This document shows positions 23,243 to 34,289 of a DNA stretch of 64,000 nucleotides, piece by piece (the first letter of the stretch is position 1; every line of letters begins with the position of its first letter). Source of the DNA: Schistocerca nitens (Eukaryota; Arthropoda; Insecta; Orthoptera; Acrididae); contig NC_064616.1 in NCBI RefSeq assembly GCF_023898315.1, positions 529,747,102-529,811,101 on the forward strand. Reading direction: 5' to 3'. A program made the translations under genes and the position numbers. The notes below the pieces were generated by a model. That model had not been told where the DNA came from. It saw only the letters and a program-made list of their open reading frames with translations, and searched no databases.

Positions 23243-23529
23243 AAAACGAATATAAATAATTTTTTTCCCAACTTAAGTCCTCTACTCACCGACTGACTTC
23301 ATTACATCCCTTACAATAAGAACAGTTGTCATGGGAACAGAAAGAAACTGCACTCTGGCTAGAAAGAAAGAAAAAGAAAAGACGCATGCTGTGCACTCTC
23401 TCTGTGATAAAAATCCGTTACACTCAGCTTCGATCACAGCACACTTTCTTAGCAATAGCGACAACCCTAAAGAAAAATCAAGAAATTAAAAGATATTAGG
23501 TAAGTAGTCTGTGTTCATAGCTGAGTGAT
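23243..23529. other. No recognisable feature
   Basis: Spacer between SINE copies. Confidence 0.5.
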
Positions 23530-23770
23530 TATTCCGGCAGAAGCACATGCCCAGGCACTCGGGTGAGCTTCCCGGCCGGGTCGGAAATGTTCTCCACCCG
23601 GGGACTGGGTGTTGTGTTGTCTTCAACATCATTTCATCCTCATCGAGACGCAAGTCGCCGAAGTGAAGTCAGCCAAAAAAGACTTGCACCAGCCACTGCT
23701 GTACACTACGGGAGGCCACAGCCGCACGCAGATTTCATTTCTTATCTGATTTGTAAACCAGAGAATAAAC
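23530..23770 (+). repeat. Interspersed repeat family with GACTGGGTGTTGTGTTGTC head
   Basis: CCCGGCCGGGTCGG, then CTCCACCCGGGGACTGGGTG, then a body with CATTTCATCCTCATCGAGAC. I recognise this as a frequent short repeat in Schistocerca. Its head is shared with the chimeric SINE at 59111-59252. Confidence 0.65.
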
Positions 23771-24240
23771 CGCGGCCTAGAAACGACGGAGAGGCTCCTT
23801 CCCCGCCGCAGCCGCAGTGGTCCATAACGCCACAACGACTACCGCAGTCCACTTCACCCCTCCGCCGCCCCACACCGAACCACTCTTTCAGGGTTATTGT
23901 GCGGTTTCGCCCCTCGGTGGACCCCCCCCCCCCCAAGCGAACGTCTCACACCAGACGAGTGTAACCCCTATTTTTGCGTGGTACAGTAATGGTTGTGTAC
24001 GCGTACGTGGAGAACTTGTTTGCGCAGCAATCGCCGACATAGTGTAGCTGAGGCGGAATAAGGTGAACCAGCCCGCATTCGCCGAGGCAGATGGAAAACC
24101 GCCTAAAAACCATCCACAGATTGGCCGGCTCACCGGACCTCGACACGAGTCGGCCGAGCGGATTCGTGCCTGGGACCAGGCGCTCCTTCCCAATCCGGAA
24201 AGCCGTGCGTTAGACGGCACGGCTAACTGGGTGGACATTA
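23771..24240 (+). repeat. GC-rich interspersed repeat
   Basis: GC-rich block containing a poly-C run (23922-23935). Its second part (GAGGCGGAATAAGGTGAACC, then GATGGAAAACCGCC, then ACCTCGACACGAGTCGGCCG) resembles a repeat seen many times in locust genomes, from memory. Its open frames (23563-23964 plus, 23894-24316 minus) are GC-rich by-products and not convincing genes. Confidence 0.5.
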
Positions 24241-24729
24241 TGAAGTTTTGAATCCACTTCGCACTGGAGTCTCGAAATCTAGAACGATGGCAATTACTAC
24301 AGGAAAGGTTATACACTACCTGCTCCTGTGTAGACTAAGAGGATTCCCAACACTAATTTATTTGTCATGAAATGGACAACGCTTCACATTGGAAGCTTTT
24401 CTCGAATCAAATTCAAGGCTTTTTACGTCGCCAGGCTGTGGAAGGATACTGTTTCCACACGAACACGGATGATAAATACTTGATAGGAAAGGGTTACCTG
24501 TGTCCACAAGAAATTTGAAATACACTTTTACAGGAGTGAGCAGCAGATAGTTGGTAAGAAGTACATGGTTCATGAAAACATGTGTCAAAAACCGTAAGAA
24601 TCTGTTCGTGACATGAAAAGTTACAAAAAGATATCAACATAAGTTCGCAATTCCTTCGCTATCGAGATATGAAAAGATTTATGATTCATGGTACAAAATG
24701 ATACACTTAACAAACACATTTACATTTTT
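24241..24729. other. No recognisable gene
   Basis: Spacer; no motif on either strand. Confidence 0.45.
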
Positions 24730-25600
24730 TAAAAATTTCTCGAAGTGATCACATCCTGATTCCATACATCCTCTAAGGATGCATTCCATATGTTTTCATA
24801 TGTTATGCGAAAACTCTTGGTGCGTTCCACATTTCATCAAATCCATTTTGGATACTCTCCCGCAGAACATCGACATTGAGCACGGTAGCTAACTACACCA
24901 AGGAATTTATATGTCCACAAAGAAAAACATCATTTCTATTCAAATCTAGTGATCATCTAGGTGATGCAATGCATCCCCCTCGATCAGTCCACCTGTTCGG
25001 AAACTGTTTACCGAAATACTAGTGAACTATTGCTGTAAAGTGAGGTGAAGCCCCATCGTATATAAACTACATTCGCTAAATGACGTCTAGATGTACATCA
25101 TTAAGTAAATGAATCAGCTCATATCTGAAAAACTGTAGATGCGTTTGTCCAGTAACTCCATGAAGAAAGAATTAGCAGCCACTGCGATGATTGTGAATGA
25201 TATCATCCCACACGCTAAGGCTTAAGCTCTTTTGTTCTCTGTCTTGTTGCACTTCATGAGGTTTGTCATTAGCCCAGAAGTAATGGTCATGGTAGTTGAA
25301 GATTTCATCATGTGGGAAGCCAGTTTCATAGCACAAATAAACCACACTGCCCTAACATGCGTTGACAGATAGTTAGTCTGGGCTGGAAGTCTGCGTCACT
25401 TAATCCTTGCACCCGTTTAAGCTCATACTCGTACAGCATACTTTCATGCAGAATGTCTCCCTACTCGCAATGCTCCTTGTACTGATTGATGGAGATTCAT
25501 ACGCAGTACAAAAAACCCGTTCCGAAAGCTCAGGCGTTCGTACAACGCGTGGGCTCGCTCGCACCATCTGCAACTCTCAGATTAGCTGTCCTTCGTAAGC
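24730..25600 (-). pseudogene. mariner-like transposase pseudogene
   Basis: Minus-strand reading from about 25440 gives YEYELKRVQGL, then HDEIFNYHDHYFWANDKPHE near 25320-25260 (strand near the first catalytic Asp), LSVWDDIIHN near 25225, a stretch through LLNDVHLDV near 25100, a damaged version of the second catalytic block near 25060, and NRWTDRGG followed by SLDLNRNDVFLCGHI near 25000-24900, where the family has a proline-rich third catalytic region. The C-terminus ends near 24740. Frameshifts and stops make it inactive. The block order and spacing match a mariner-type DDE transposase. Confidence 0.75.
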
Positions 25601-27179
25601 ATTGGTGGAGTGTGTAAGATAACTGCCTCCCTTGGCAACATTCACCATAAAACTGACGTGTTGCGTCCATTTTCCCATAGGATAGGCCTTACATGTAGTG
25701 CACATCCGTCATTTCGGACACTGAGTACACCTTTTGATGTGTCGTGATGGGAGTTACTCTAAATAGAACAAACTACATTCAGACAAAACAAAACAAATAG
25801 TATGACCACCATAACCAAAAAAATTAGTAAAAGTGAAGAGCTGGGATAAATTAAATAACCAGGGCTCATTACTGGGAATCCTCTCCATACTTACACAACG
25901 AAGGATTTTCGTACCTATGTTCGTATGAAAATTTTTTAATTCTTTGATGCCAAGAATAGATCCGTAAGGTTTTTGACACATGTTTTTTACACACCGTGTA
26001 ATCAATATTAATCTCACATTTCTTCGTGTATTGCAGTATGGCGGAGAAAAATATATTAGGAGCAACATAAAAGAATTTTTCCTCTTCTTGTTTGTGTAAA
26101 AATGTCCCAACATTTTTATACACATTTTATCATACGCATGTGTCACTCTTTTTGCGTTTCGTGTTTCTGTGTTTCCCAGTAGCTAGCAAATCTAATTTAG
26201 TATTAGAAAATAGATGGTGTGAATCAAGCACACATACAAAGGTGAAAGGGACTGCCAGATATAAGAAAAACGTAACTTTATCATATCCGTGGCCGAGTAA
26301 TCTTCTGAAGCCGTTAACTTCTTAAAATGCTGTCACAAGAATTTTCCTTGCCCTAAAAACCGGAACCACCCATGTCTTTCGCTCCTCGAACTCTTGCTTG
26401 TCAGTGGATTGGAATAATTGACGAGTTTAAATCTAAGTGCTTAGAAACGGTAGCGAAGCTTACGTTTAACATACAGAGCGTGCATTTCCATTCAACGAAA
26501 CTTCAAACAACGTTACGCGGCTGACCTGGTGCTGAGATGATGCAAAATCGCTGACCGGCTGTCCCAAATCGTAACGTAGCATCGAGAACAGATATCGGAA
26601 ATTCCGATCACGGTGAGCGCATCGTGCAGTACACCCACTTAGCGGGGACTGTCACGGTCAAAGGAATTCAATAGCAGTCCATCAAAGTGATAAGCAGCCA
26701 ACCATGGATTCACAGACACTCCTCAACTGCAAATCCTGTAACAGTCGACTGTGTGAAGTGTACTTAAAACGTCGAATTCCCTTGCATCAGAATCCTACAG
26801 GTGCTTGATTACTCTAAACGCACGATCGTTCCCCCTGACATAGCTATGCTTTGTGAATGAAAATCACATCAGTTATATGCTAAACTTCTGATCTAATGTT
26901 GAGATGTGAAAGCTGTGTTTCAAAACAGGGTACTCTAAACGTAGATAACGTGTGACCATTGTGAAAAAGCGCTGGAATGTTGTTGAGAATATCTGCAGCT
27001 CCCTACGTTTAGCATGAAATTGCTTATGTCAGAAAACATAACTGGACTGTAGAAGAGATCGAGATTTCGAGATTTTTTTAAAAAAAGAAAGAAAGAAACG
27101 AGTTCAATAGATCGTGAAATGAGAAGCACATAGAAAATCCGATAAAACTTTGAGCAGAAGTGTGGCGTTTTCAATGGGA
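25601..27179. other. No recognisable gene
   Basis: A 130-codon minus-strand frame at 25754-26146 and an 86-codon frame at 26935-27195 show no family motifs. The first could be mariner flank. I make no call. Confidence 0.35.
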
Positions 27180-27420
27180 AATGTTTGATCACCATGAATA
27201 CAACTCGGACTTAGCTCGCTCTGATTTTCGTTTCTTCGTTCACAAGAACCGCTGCTTGGCAGATGGCATTTTGCCACAGACAGGAAACTGCAGAACAGCA
27301 TAGGAAACTGGTGAAAGGCACAGGCGGCCGCATTCTGGGACGAGGGTTTTGTAAAGTTGGTACCACACAACTACAGATTTCTAATCTTGAGTGGCGACAA
27401 TATTGGGGAACGTGTAGCTA
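27180..27420 (+). pseudogene. mariner (Mos1/SETMAR-like) transposase C-terminal fragment
   Basis: Plus-strand pieces NSDLARSDFRFF (position of the third catalytic Asp of the DD34D type) and AAAFWDEGFVKLVPHNYRFL, in different frames, match the C-terminus of mariner transposases in the strict sense. It is a different branch from the relics at 1.2, 25 and 40 kb. Only about 80 residues are visible. Confidence 0.65.
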
Positions 27421-27906
27421 AATGTGACAAACGAAACTTTGATTTGCACTGTGATTTCCATTTCACGACAGACTATTCTCTGAGAATTAACTTATATTAA
27501 TCTCAAATTTAAGTCATGAAAAAGTTAGCATTCAGTGCGCAGGGGCTCTCAAACACCATATCTGAATGTCGGAGTATCGTATTTCTAAATTCAGTAAACC
27601 AAGTGGAATATAAACCTGTATGCCATTTGATAAGATTGACTAGTTGCAACTAATCTACATCTACGTCAATACTCCACAAACCACCTGACAGTGTGTGGTG
27701 CAGGGTACCTCTGGAATTACTAAATTATCCTTCCTTCCCTGTTCCACTCGCAAATCGCGAGTGGGAAGAACTAGAGAGACTATATCTCGATACTGGCTCT
27801 CTAGGAAGAACGGTTGTCGGTAAGCCTCCTAGCTCCAATTTCTCGAATTTTCTTGTCGTCGTCATTTGGTGAAATTCTTATGGGAGGAATTTATGTGTTA
27901 ACCGAC

Positions 27907-28108
27907 AGCCGGCCGGTGTGGCCGTGCGGTTAAAGGCGCTTCAGTCTGGAACCGCGTGACCGCTACGGTCGCAGGTTCGAATCCAGCCTCGGGCATGGAT
28001 GTGTGTGATGTCCTTAGGTTAGTTAGGTTTAATTAGTTCTAAGTTCTAGGCGACTGATGACCTCAGAAGTTAAGTCGCATAGTGCTCAGAGCCATTTGAA
28101 CCATTTTT
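27907..28108 (+). mobile_element. tRNA-derived SINE, full-length
   Basis: Flanked by GTTAACCGAC at 27897-27906 and 28109-28118. The canonical tail ends in CCATTTTT. Confidence 0.94.
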
Positions 28109-28281
28109 GTTAACCGACTCTTCCCGGTAAGTACTCTCTCGAAGTTTCGATAGTAAACCGCTACGTGATGCACAACACCTCTCGTGTACCGTCTGCCACT
28201 GCAGTTTGTTGAGTATCTCTACAACGCTCTCGCACCGTGCAAACGACGATTCCGTGACGAAAGGCACCACTCTTCTTTGGA

Positions 28282-28283
<2 letters not shown>

Positions 28284-28324
<41 letters not shown>

Positions 28325-28360
28325 TCTGTCTCTCTCTTTCTTTCTCTTCCTCTTCCTTTT
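28284..28360. repeat. (TC)n microsatellite
   Basis: Almost pure TC for ~50 bp, followed by a degenerate CT-rich tract. Confidence 0.95.
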
Positions 28361-28590
28361 CTATGAGCTCTACCTGGTAGTGGTCCCGTATTGACGAACC
28401 GAACAATACACAAGTATCGGTCGAACAAGCGCCTTCTAAGTCATTTCATTAGTGGATGACCTAGATTTTCTGAAGAACATTCCTATGAATATCAGTCTCG
28501 CATCTGCTTTTGCTACTATTTGTTTGAATCATTCCAAATAGCTGGCTGCTGTAGTGGTCGTGGAGTGATTTCTATGATGATACTCAGTGT

Positions 28591-29035
28591 TCAGAAGGGA
28601 ATATGTACAGGTTGTACGCTGTGCACACCACCAGTATCATCACACTAAGCACACACAGAGAAAAATGTTACGTCACGAGAAATACAGGACAAGCCTTTGA
28701 CCCCAGAGACTCATCAGGAACACGAATGTTCACATATTTAGTTTGGAAGCCGATCATGGCAACAATTATTCACCATATATTAATGACTAATCCTCTGATG
28801 ATATTTGTTTTCCTATCCGCTATCTCATTAATGGTGAAAAGGATATCCTTTCCAAATGATAGATTTTCTATATGAAGAGTGCTATTTAAGCTGCAGTACA
28901 GCGAACAGCATTTAATCCTGCAGCGTTGATTCATCCAACCAGAGTGTTCTTCCAAGAGTAAATTTTTCGACTTAGAATGTGGTAACTAACACCTATTGTC
29001 CATCAATTTCTTGCAATTACGATGTCTCAACAACA
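28591..29035. other. No recognisable gene
   Basis: Spacer. A 90-codon frame at 28603-28875 has no motif. Confidence 0.4.
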
Positions 29036-29100
29036 TTAAATTTAAATGGTTCTAAGCACTATTGGACTTAACATCTGAGGTCATTAGTGCTTTAAATTTA
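29036..29100 (-). mobile_element. Very short SINE tail fragment with target duplication
   Basis: A 47-bp piece of SINE tail (29045-29091) between TTAAATTTA at 29036-29044 and 29092-29100. Confidence 0.7.
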
Positions 29101-29247
29101 TAGAATACTCTCTATTCGCTACCATTCACACAAGCATACACGTTTCATACTGCAAGAAATTAAAATCAGTTCGATGTGCTTTTAGGAGAAAGGGGATTGT
29201 AGATAGATAATGCGTTGTAGCGAGAGCGCTAGTTTCATGTTGACAAA

Positions 29248-29950
29248 TGTTGAACATGGTGGCAGCTAGTCAAGGAACATTTTAGAGAATTGGTTCAAAA
29301 ATTAATTTCAAAGGCCCAGTCAAATCTTTACTCCTAGAGCAACTTACGCTGTGCCTACGTGACGCAAGTTGCCTGTTTTTCAAAACCGATGCAGTTCTGT
29401 CCCGTTGAAGCTACTGACAAGAAACGTCCTGAGATCGCTGCTGAAACTGCTAGAGAATTCACGCCATTGGTTTTAGCCAACAGCGAGCGTGTGATACAGG
29501 TCACGTGTGTGGACGCTGGAGTGTTCTGCGGTGCGGAACACAGTAGCTTCTCTCTCTTGTAATCCAGACCTCGAGCAGAACAGACGTCTTCCCGGAAGAC
29601 AGAGCTCCTGGCTCCGCTTTTCACCACCAGCCACCAACATAAGTTAACATGAACGGCTTCCCCTTCCGTTGCCGATTTCAGTTAATTGTTCGACCCTTCC
29701 GTTGCCGATTTCAGTTAATTGTTCGACCTCCTAGACTGGCCTAAACCTGGTAACTTCCGACCCTAGGCGTGCCCCTTGTATGCCATACACTAAAATATAT
29801 TCCCTTTATTGTACCTAATTTCTTATTCTGTCATTTAATGGCAGCGCTGGATGCCCACTCTCAAGTCCTGACCGCTCGACCTCATGCACACTGACGTCAT
29901 GAGGCATGTGTAACAACATTCTCCTCCCTTTCCTGCCCATATACAGTGCA
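29248..29950 (+). repeat. Candidate 5' LTR (copy 1)
   Basis: Starts TGTTGAACATGGTGG and ends CAGTGCA. It carries a 33-bp tandem duplication at 29661-29726 (CTTCCGTTGCCGATTTCAG) that copy 2 lacks. An ORF (29355-29627 minus and 29359-29562 plus) is simply LTR sequence read in frame. Confidence 0.7.
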
Positions 29951-29970
29951 TTGGTGTCAGAATCGCGATT
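29951..29970 (+). other. Candidate primer-binding site
   Basis: TTGGTGTCAGAATCGCGATT begins right after the LTR end. TGGTGTCAGAA at the LTR/internal junction is a recurring form in Gypsy-type elements. Confidence 0.5.
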
Positions 29971-31700
29971 CGTTCCTACCATTCGTTCCATAGGGTGGCC
30001 GTTTACTTTTGGTTCATGTTTGACGTTGTGTGGTCGGTCAGTATTCGCCACTGTTATTCCACTGTTAGCCAAGCCTGGATGCTGCCGCGCATCGGCTACG
30101 GTGCCGTTCCGAATGCTGCGTCCGCACATACCAGCGTCTGGGGCAAAGTCTACTGCCTGCCTCTTGGAGCACCAACACGTGCGCGCTGAGTACAGCGGGC
30201 TGCGCCTTGCAGCACGCATGCTTAGTTTGTGTGCTCTGGACTCAGTTGATTGTCCAACCGGCCCAGCTTCTCGGTCACCCCCAGCTAACTCTGAGTTGGG
30301 CACAAAATCACGAAAGGAAAACGCGCGATACATCCTCGCTGGCGCCGTGGCTCGCTGTTCACGGTCGGCGCGCCTTCCCTGCCGCTGCCGCAGCCCACCT
30401 TCCGCCCTACGTTGGCCGCCGGTCAGCTCTCACCTGCCATCTGCGTTTGGGTCCTGGCCTCAACGCCCGGGGCACGTACTTTCAGCGCCGTGCAGCCAGC
30501 CGCCCCGCCGCCCTCGCCGCTGCTACACCGGTACCGCGTGCGTAGGCCCTTAGTCGCCGCTCCACCGGCGCCGCCGCTTCTGCACGTCGCGACGCAACGA
30601 CTGTACTGTTGAGTGTGAGGCACTTGCAGCCATTTGTTCAGAGAAGAGATCGGTAAATTATAGTAAACAGCTAAATTTTGCATCTTATGTAGTTATTGCC
30701 TGTCTTTTGGAGGTGTCTTTACCTCGGCCGATTTGAACTTTGAATCTTTGTGAGTCTCATCACTATGAGGTGTGTTGAACGTGTATTAGTTCGTAGATAA
30801 GCACTTCACCTGTTTGTTGGTTGGATAGTTAAAATGTTTTGTAAGTTTTTTTTTTATTAATCTCCAGGGATGCGCCGATTGCACAATGTGTTTGGCAACC
30901 GCAGAGTCGTCCAGCCGTTCATGACATTTTCTTCCGTTTCGTTTTCATGTCATGATCAACTCTTTTCTCTTTCATCTTTCCTATAAGCATCATTTCTCCG
31001 CCCTATGATGAAAGTATGTTCCTTCTCCTTACTCCACAGACGTGAATGCTTTAAGGGATCTGTAACGCCCTGTGCCGTCATACCGCGTCTGCAAGGTTCC
31101 TGAAATCGTTGGTGCAGTAAATCTTTTTACCTTGAGGGGAGTTTATTTTTATTGCAAGACCGGGCACAAACGGGAAATCAGCGTTTAGGCTTTGTAAAAA
31201 AAGCGACAAACCAATGGATTCTGACGGTCCTGGTGATGTCCGTTGTTTACTACTGGTACTAGGCGACTTTGGGCCCCAAGCGCATACACAGCCGTAATTA
31301 CACGATTAGCACTTGTGTTGCCGAAACCGATAGGACGTTGTGTGACATGCCGGATTGCGAAACGAAAGGAACGAACTTTTCCACCTTCTGTTTCTTTTCT
31401 TTCTCGTCTCTGCGTCCTCTTTCCCGGCCATTTATTCTTTTTCTGTCCATGCCTTCTGTTTTTCGGAAGTGGTAGTTCCTTGACTGGTTACCTCCATGCA
31501 CGAAGCTACGATGCAATAGGTTATGTACCATAATAAGAGTTATAATCACGAAAGAGAATTGATCTGTTCCACCCCTGTAAGTTGATAAGAGGGAATAGAT
31601 GACTTTCGGCTGTTATCCCCCAGACGGCAGCGAAGTTTTGTTGATATGAAGATACGTAATACGTTGTTTTATTGAGGTTATTTGTGAGCAGGCACTAGGT
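29971..31700 (+). other. GC-rich internal leader of the candidate LTR element
   Basis: Strongly GC-rich from 30060 to 30600, which produces long chance frames on both strands (215 codons at 29906-30553 plus; 172 codons at 29815-30333 minus, both starting inside the LTR). Neither shows a nucleocapsid zinc knuckle or other retroviral motif. The rest is AT-rich spacer. Confidence 0.4.
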
Positions 31701-31769
31701 CCTGTGGTCATGTGGCTGAAGATAATTACATACAGGCAAGAGTTCTTGTGTGTGTTGTTGTAGGTGATG

Positions 31770-32172
31770 GTTCAAATGGCTCTGAGCACTATGTGACTTA
31801 ACTTCTGAGGCCGGCCGAAGTGGCCGTGCGGTTAAAGGCGCTGCAGTCTGGAACCGCAAGACCGCTACGGTCGCAGGTTCGAATCCTGCCTCGGGCATGG
31901 ATGTTTGTGATATCCTTAGGTTAGTTAGGTTTAACTAGTTCTAAGTTCTAGGGGACTAATGACCTCAGCAGTTGAGTCCCATAGTGCTCAGAGCCATTTG
32001 AACCCACTTAAATTCTGAGGTCATCAGTCGCCTAGAACTTAGAACTAATTAAACATAACTAACCTAAGGACATCACACACAGCCATGCCCGAGGCAGGAT
32101 TCGAACCTGCGACCGTAGCCGTCCCTCGGTTCCAGACTGTGGCGCCTAGAACCGCACGGCCACTCCGGCCGG
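31770..32172 (-). mobile_element. tRNA-derived SINE interrupted by another SINE
   Basis: Outer minus-strand SINE (31770-31810 and 32006-32172) with duplication TGTTGTAGGTGATG at 31756-31769 and 32173-32186. A plus-strand SINE sits inside it. Confidence 0.92.
31811..32005 (+). mobile_element. tRNA-derived SINE nested in a SINE
   Basis: Plus-strand copy inserted in the body of the outer SINE. The host sequence ACTTAACTTCTGAGG (31796-31810) is repeated with one mismatch at 32006-32020. Confidence 0.92.
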
Positions 32173-32186
32173 TGTTGTAGGTGATG

Positions 32187-33309
32187 TTAAACGGTCTGTT
32201 TCCTGCTGCCACCCCAGAGGTTCACAGAACCGTTAGCCATGATTCAGTTTACCATGCAGCGAGTTTCCAGTTGATAGAAAATTTTTGAGTCGTTTAAATT
32301 GCATGTTCTGTTACCAGTGAACGCTTACTATAAGCAAAGCATGGTGCAAACACACGGACTGGCACAGCTATCGCCTTGTGATAAACCTGTCTCGCTCCCA
32401 AACGCTACCACTTCTCTCCCTATTCTTCGTCTTGTCTTCCGTAATCAAGTCTAACTTTCATATGATTTGTGAGTCAATTATTGTATAAGTTTTGAGTGAC
32501 AATGTACGGAGAGTATTATGTACAGTATAAATATTAAGTGGTTGTAAGTAACAGTTACTATATTCTATGAAAATGATGATCCAGGTGCACACCTACAGTA
32601 TTTGTATCATGTGGGAAGTTTAGGTATTTTCAAGAATTTGAGGTGCTTAAAGGTACCCTCTCTCAACTACTGTATAGGTATTTGTGATGTGCTGAATTAA
32701 GCTACTTGCATTGTTCAGATTTGTTGCAGAATTTTGATGTTGTACTGTATTTCACTTATGGATCTCTTTTATTGACAAGGATTTTGTTTTGCCTTTCGAA
32801 CGAATGCATGAAGTTTACCTCACTAAAGTTTTTCTGCAATGCTACTTTTTACAAGCGTACTTCGTTGAACGTTTCATTTTGTTGTCAAACCTAGAATGTA
32901 GAGCTCCTCCTTTCGGTGTCTATTCTGTTTGTCTTTTACTGTTCAATGGATTGTGATACTTCGAAGTTTCATTTAACTTTTGGAACTAATGTTCCACTGC
33001 TTTGCAGATGAATTAAGTCCATATTCGGTTTAGAAGCGTTTATTTCCCTGTTTTCTTTCAAGCTGTCACTAAGTGTTAAAAATGATTACGCAAGTTTAAT
33101 TCTCATGTCTGCCGAATTGACTGTTTCCCTTCAGTCTCTCTTTACAAAATTTTCCTAACCTGTGTCCAGTGAAATTACCATTTATTTTTTCTTACTTACG
33201 TCTTGTGCACGGTATATTAAGTCCTGCAGTACTCTGTCATACTCTCAGACCGTTACGTGTCAGAATTTTCGTCGTCTTGGTGAGAATCTGTTGTAGTCTT
33301 TATGCAGGC
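32187..33309. other. No recognisable gene
   Basis: Spacer inside the candidate LTR element. The plus-strand frame at 32706-32894 has no motif. Confidence 0.4.
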
Positions 33310-33320
33310 AACAAATTCCT

Positions 33321-33520
33321 GCCGGCCAGGGTGGCCGAGCGGTTCTAGGCGCTACAGTCTGGAACCGCGCGACCGCTACGGTCGCAGGTTCGAATCCTGC
33401 TTCGGGCATGGATGTGTGTGATGTCCTTAGGTTAGTTAGGTTTAAGTAGTTCTAAGTTCTAGGGGACTGATGACCTTAGACGTTAAGTCCCATAGTGCTC
33501 AGAGCCATTTGAACCACTTG
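33321..33520 (+). mobile_element. tRNA-derived SINE, full-length
   Basis: Flanked by AACAAATTCCT at 33310-33320 and 33521-33531. Confidence 0.94.
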
Positions 33521-33589
33521 AACAAATTCCTAAAACGGATGGCCAGCGGTTTGTGAATTTTGTGTTTGCTGAAAATCAACACAAAATAG

Positions 33590-33656
33590 TTGAAATGGCT
33601 CTGAGCACTATGGGACTTAACATTTGAGGTCATCAGTCCCCTATAACTTACAACTA
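33590..33656 (-). mobile_element. SINE tail fragment
   Basis: Minus-strand tail, truncated inside the body (TGAAATGGCTCTGAGCACTA to ACTTACAACTA). Confidence 0.8.
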
Positions 33657-33741
33657 CATTTCTTTTTATTCATCTCATTTTGATCGTTTATGTTCGTTAT
33701 ATCTGCTCGGGGCGGACGTCGCAAGACACCCGTTGAAGTTC

Positions 33742-33935
33742 GTTCAAATGGCTCTGAGCACTATGGGACTTAACTTCTTTGGTCATTAGTCCCCTAGAAC
33801 TTAGAACTAATTAAACCTAACTAACCTAAGGACGTCACACACATCCATGCCCGAGGCAGGATTCGAACCTGGGACCGTAGCGGTCGCGCGGTTCCAAACT
33901 GAAGCGCCTAGAAAAGCTCGACCACACCAGCCGGC
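33742..33935 (-). mobile_element. tRNA-derived SINE
   Basis: Minus-strand copy with most of head and tail. No clear target duplication was visible. Confidence 0.9.
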
Positions 33936-34289
33936 GAAAGTCAGCACAGATGTATCCTGTCGTCCAATATCTTTTTAGGAATTAATCCTAGAATTGTATT
34001 AACGATCTTAGCTGAGCCCTCTTAAACGTTGTTTACTGTGCTGCCATGAATTTGGTTTTGCCCTATAATAGTTAGGATCTCTTCATGTACAAATTTGGTT
34101 TCGCTCTGTGCGGATCATTACCGGTGTTTGACCGTCTGTTAGCCAGCATTGCCTTTTTCTATTTTTACGCATTCTTTACGTTATACCGCCGGTACAAACC
34201 GCCAGCTGAGCCTCAAAACACGTTTGCTTCAAGATCGCCTTACCATGCAGACCTGTGCTGTGCCGAGTACTGAAAGTGCCACTGCCATT

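Larger units (their letters stand above)
27640..28590 (+). repeat. Dispersed repeat interrupted by a SINE and a (TC)n expansion
   Basis: Segments such as CTACATCTACGTCAATACTC, CCACCTGACAGTGTGTGGTG, CTACCTGGTAGTGGTCCCG and CAGTCTCGCATCTGCTTTTG belong to a frequent locust repeat, as I recall it. The unit is broken at 27907 by a SINE and carries a long TC run at 28284-28360, where the recalled consensus has only a few pyrimidines. Confidence 0.55.

Noticed and set aside
23563..24316. 133- and 140-codon frames
   Set aside because: Derived from GC-rich interspersed repeats; both strands are open and no motif is present.
28161..28428. Frames of 60-81 codons with RERERE or LSLSLS
   Set aside because: Translations of the (TC)n microsatellite.
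29815..30553. Long frames of 172 (minus) and 215 (plus) codons
   Set aside because: They overlap on opposite strands, begin inside an LTR-like repeat, and owe their length to GC-rich sequence. No recognisable motif.
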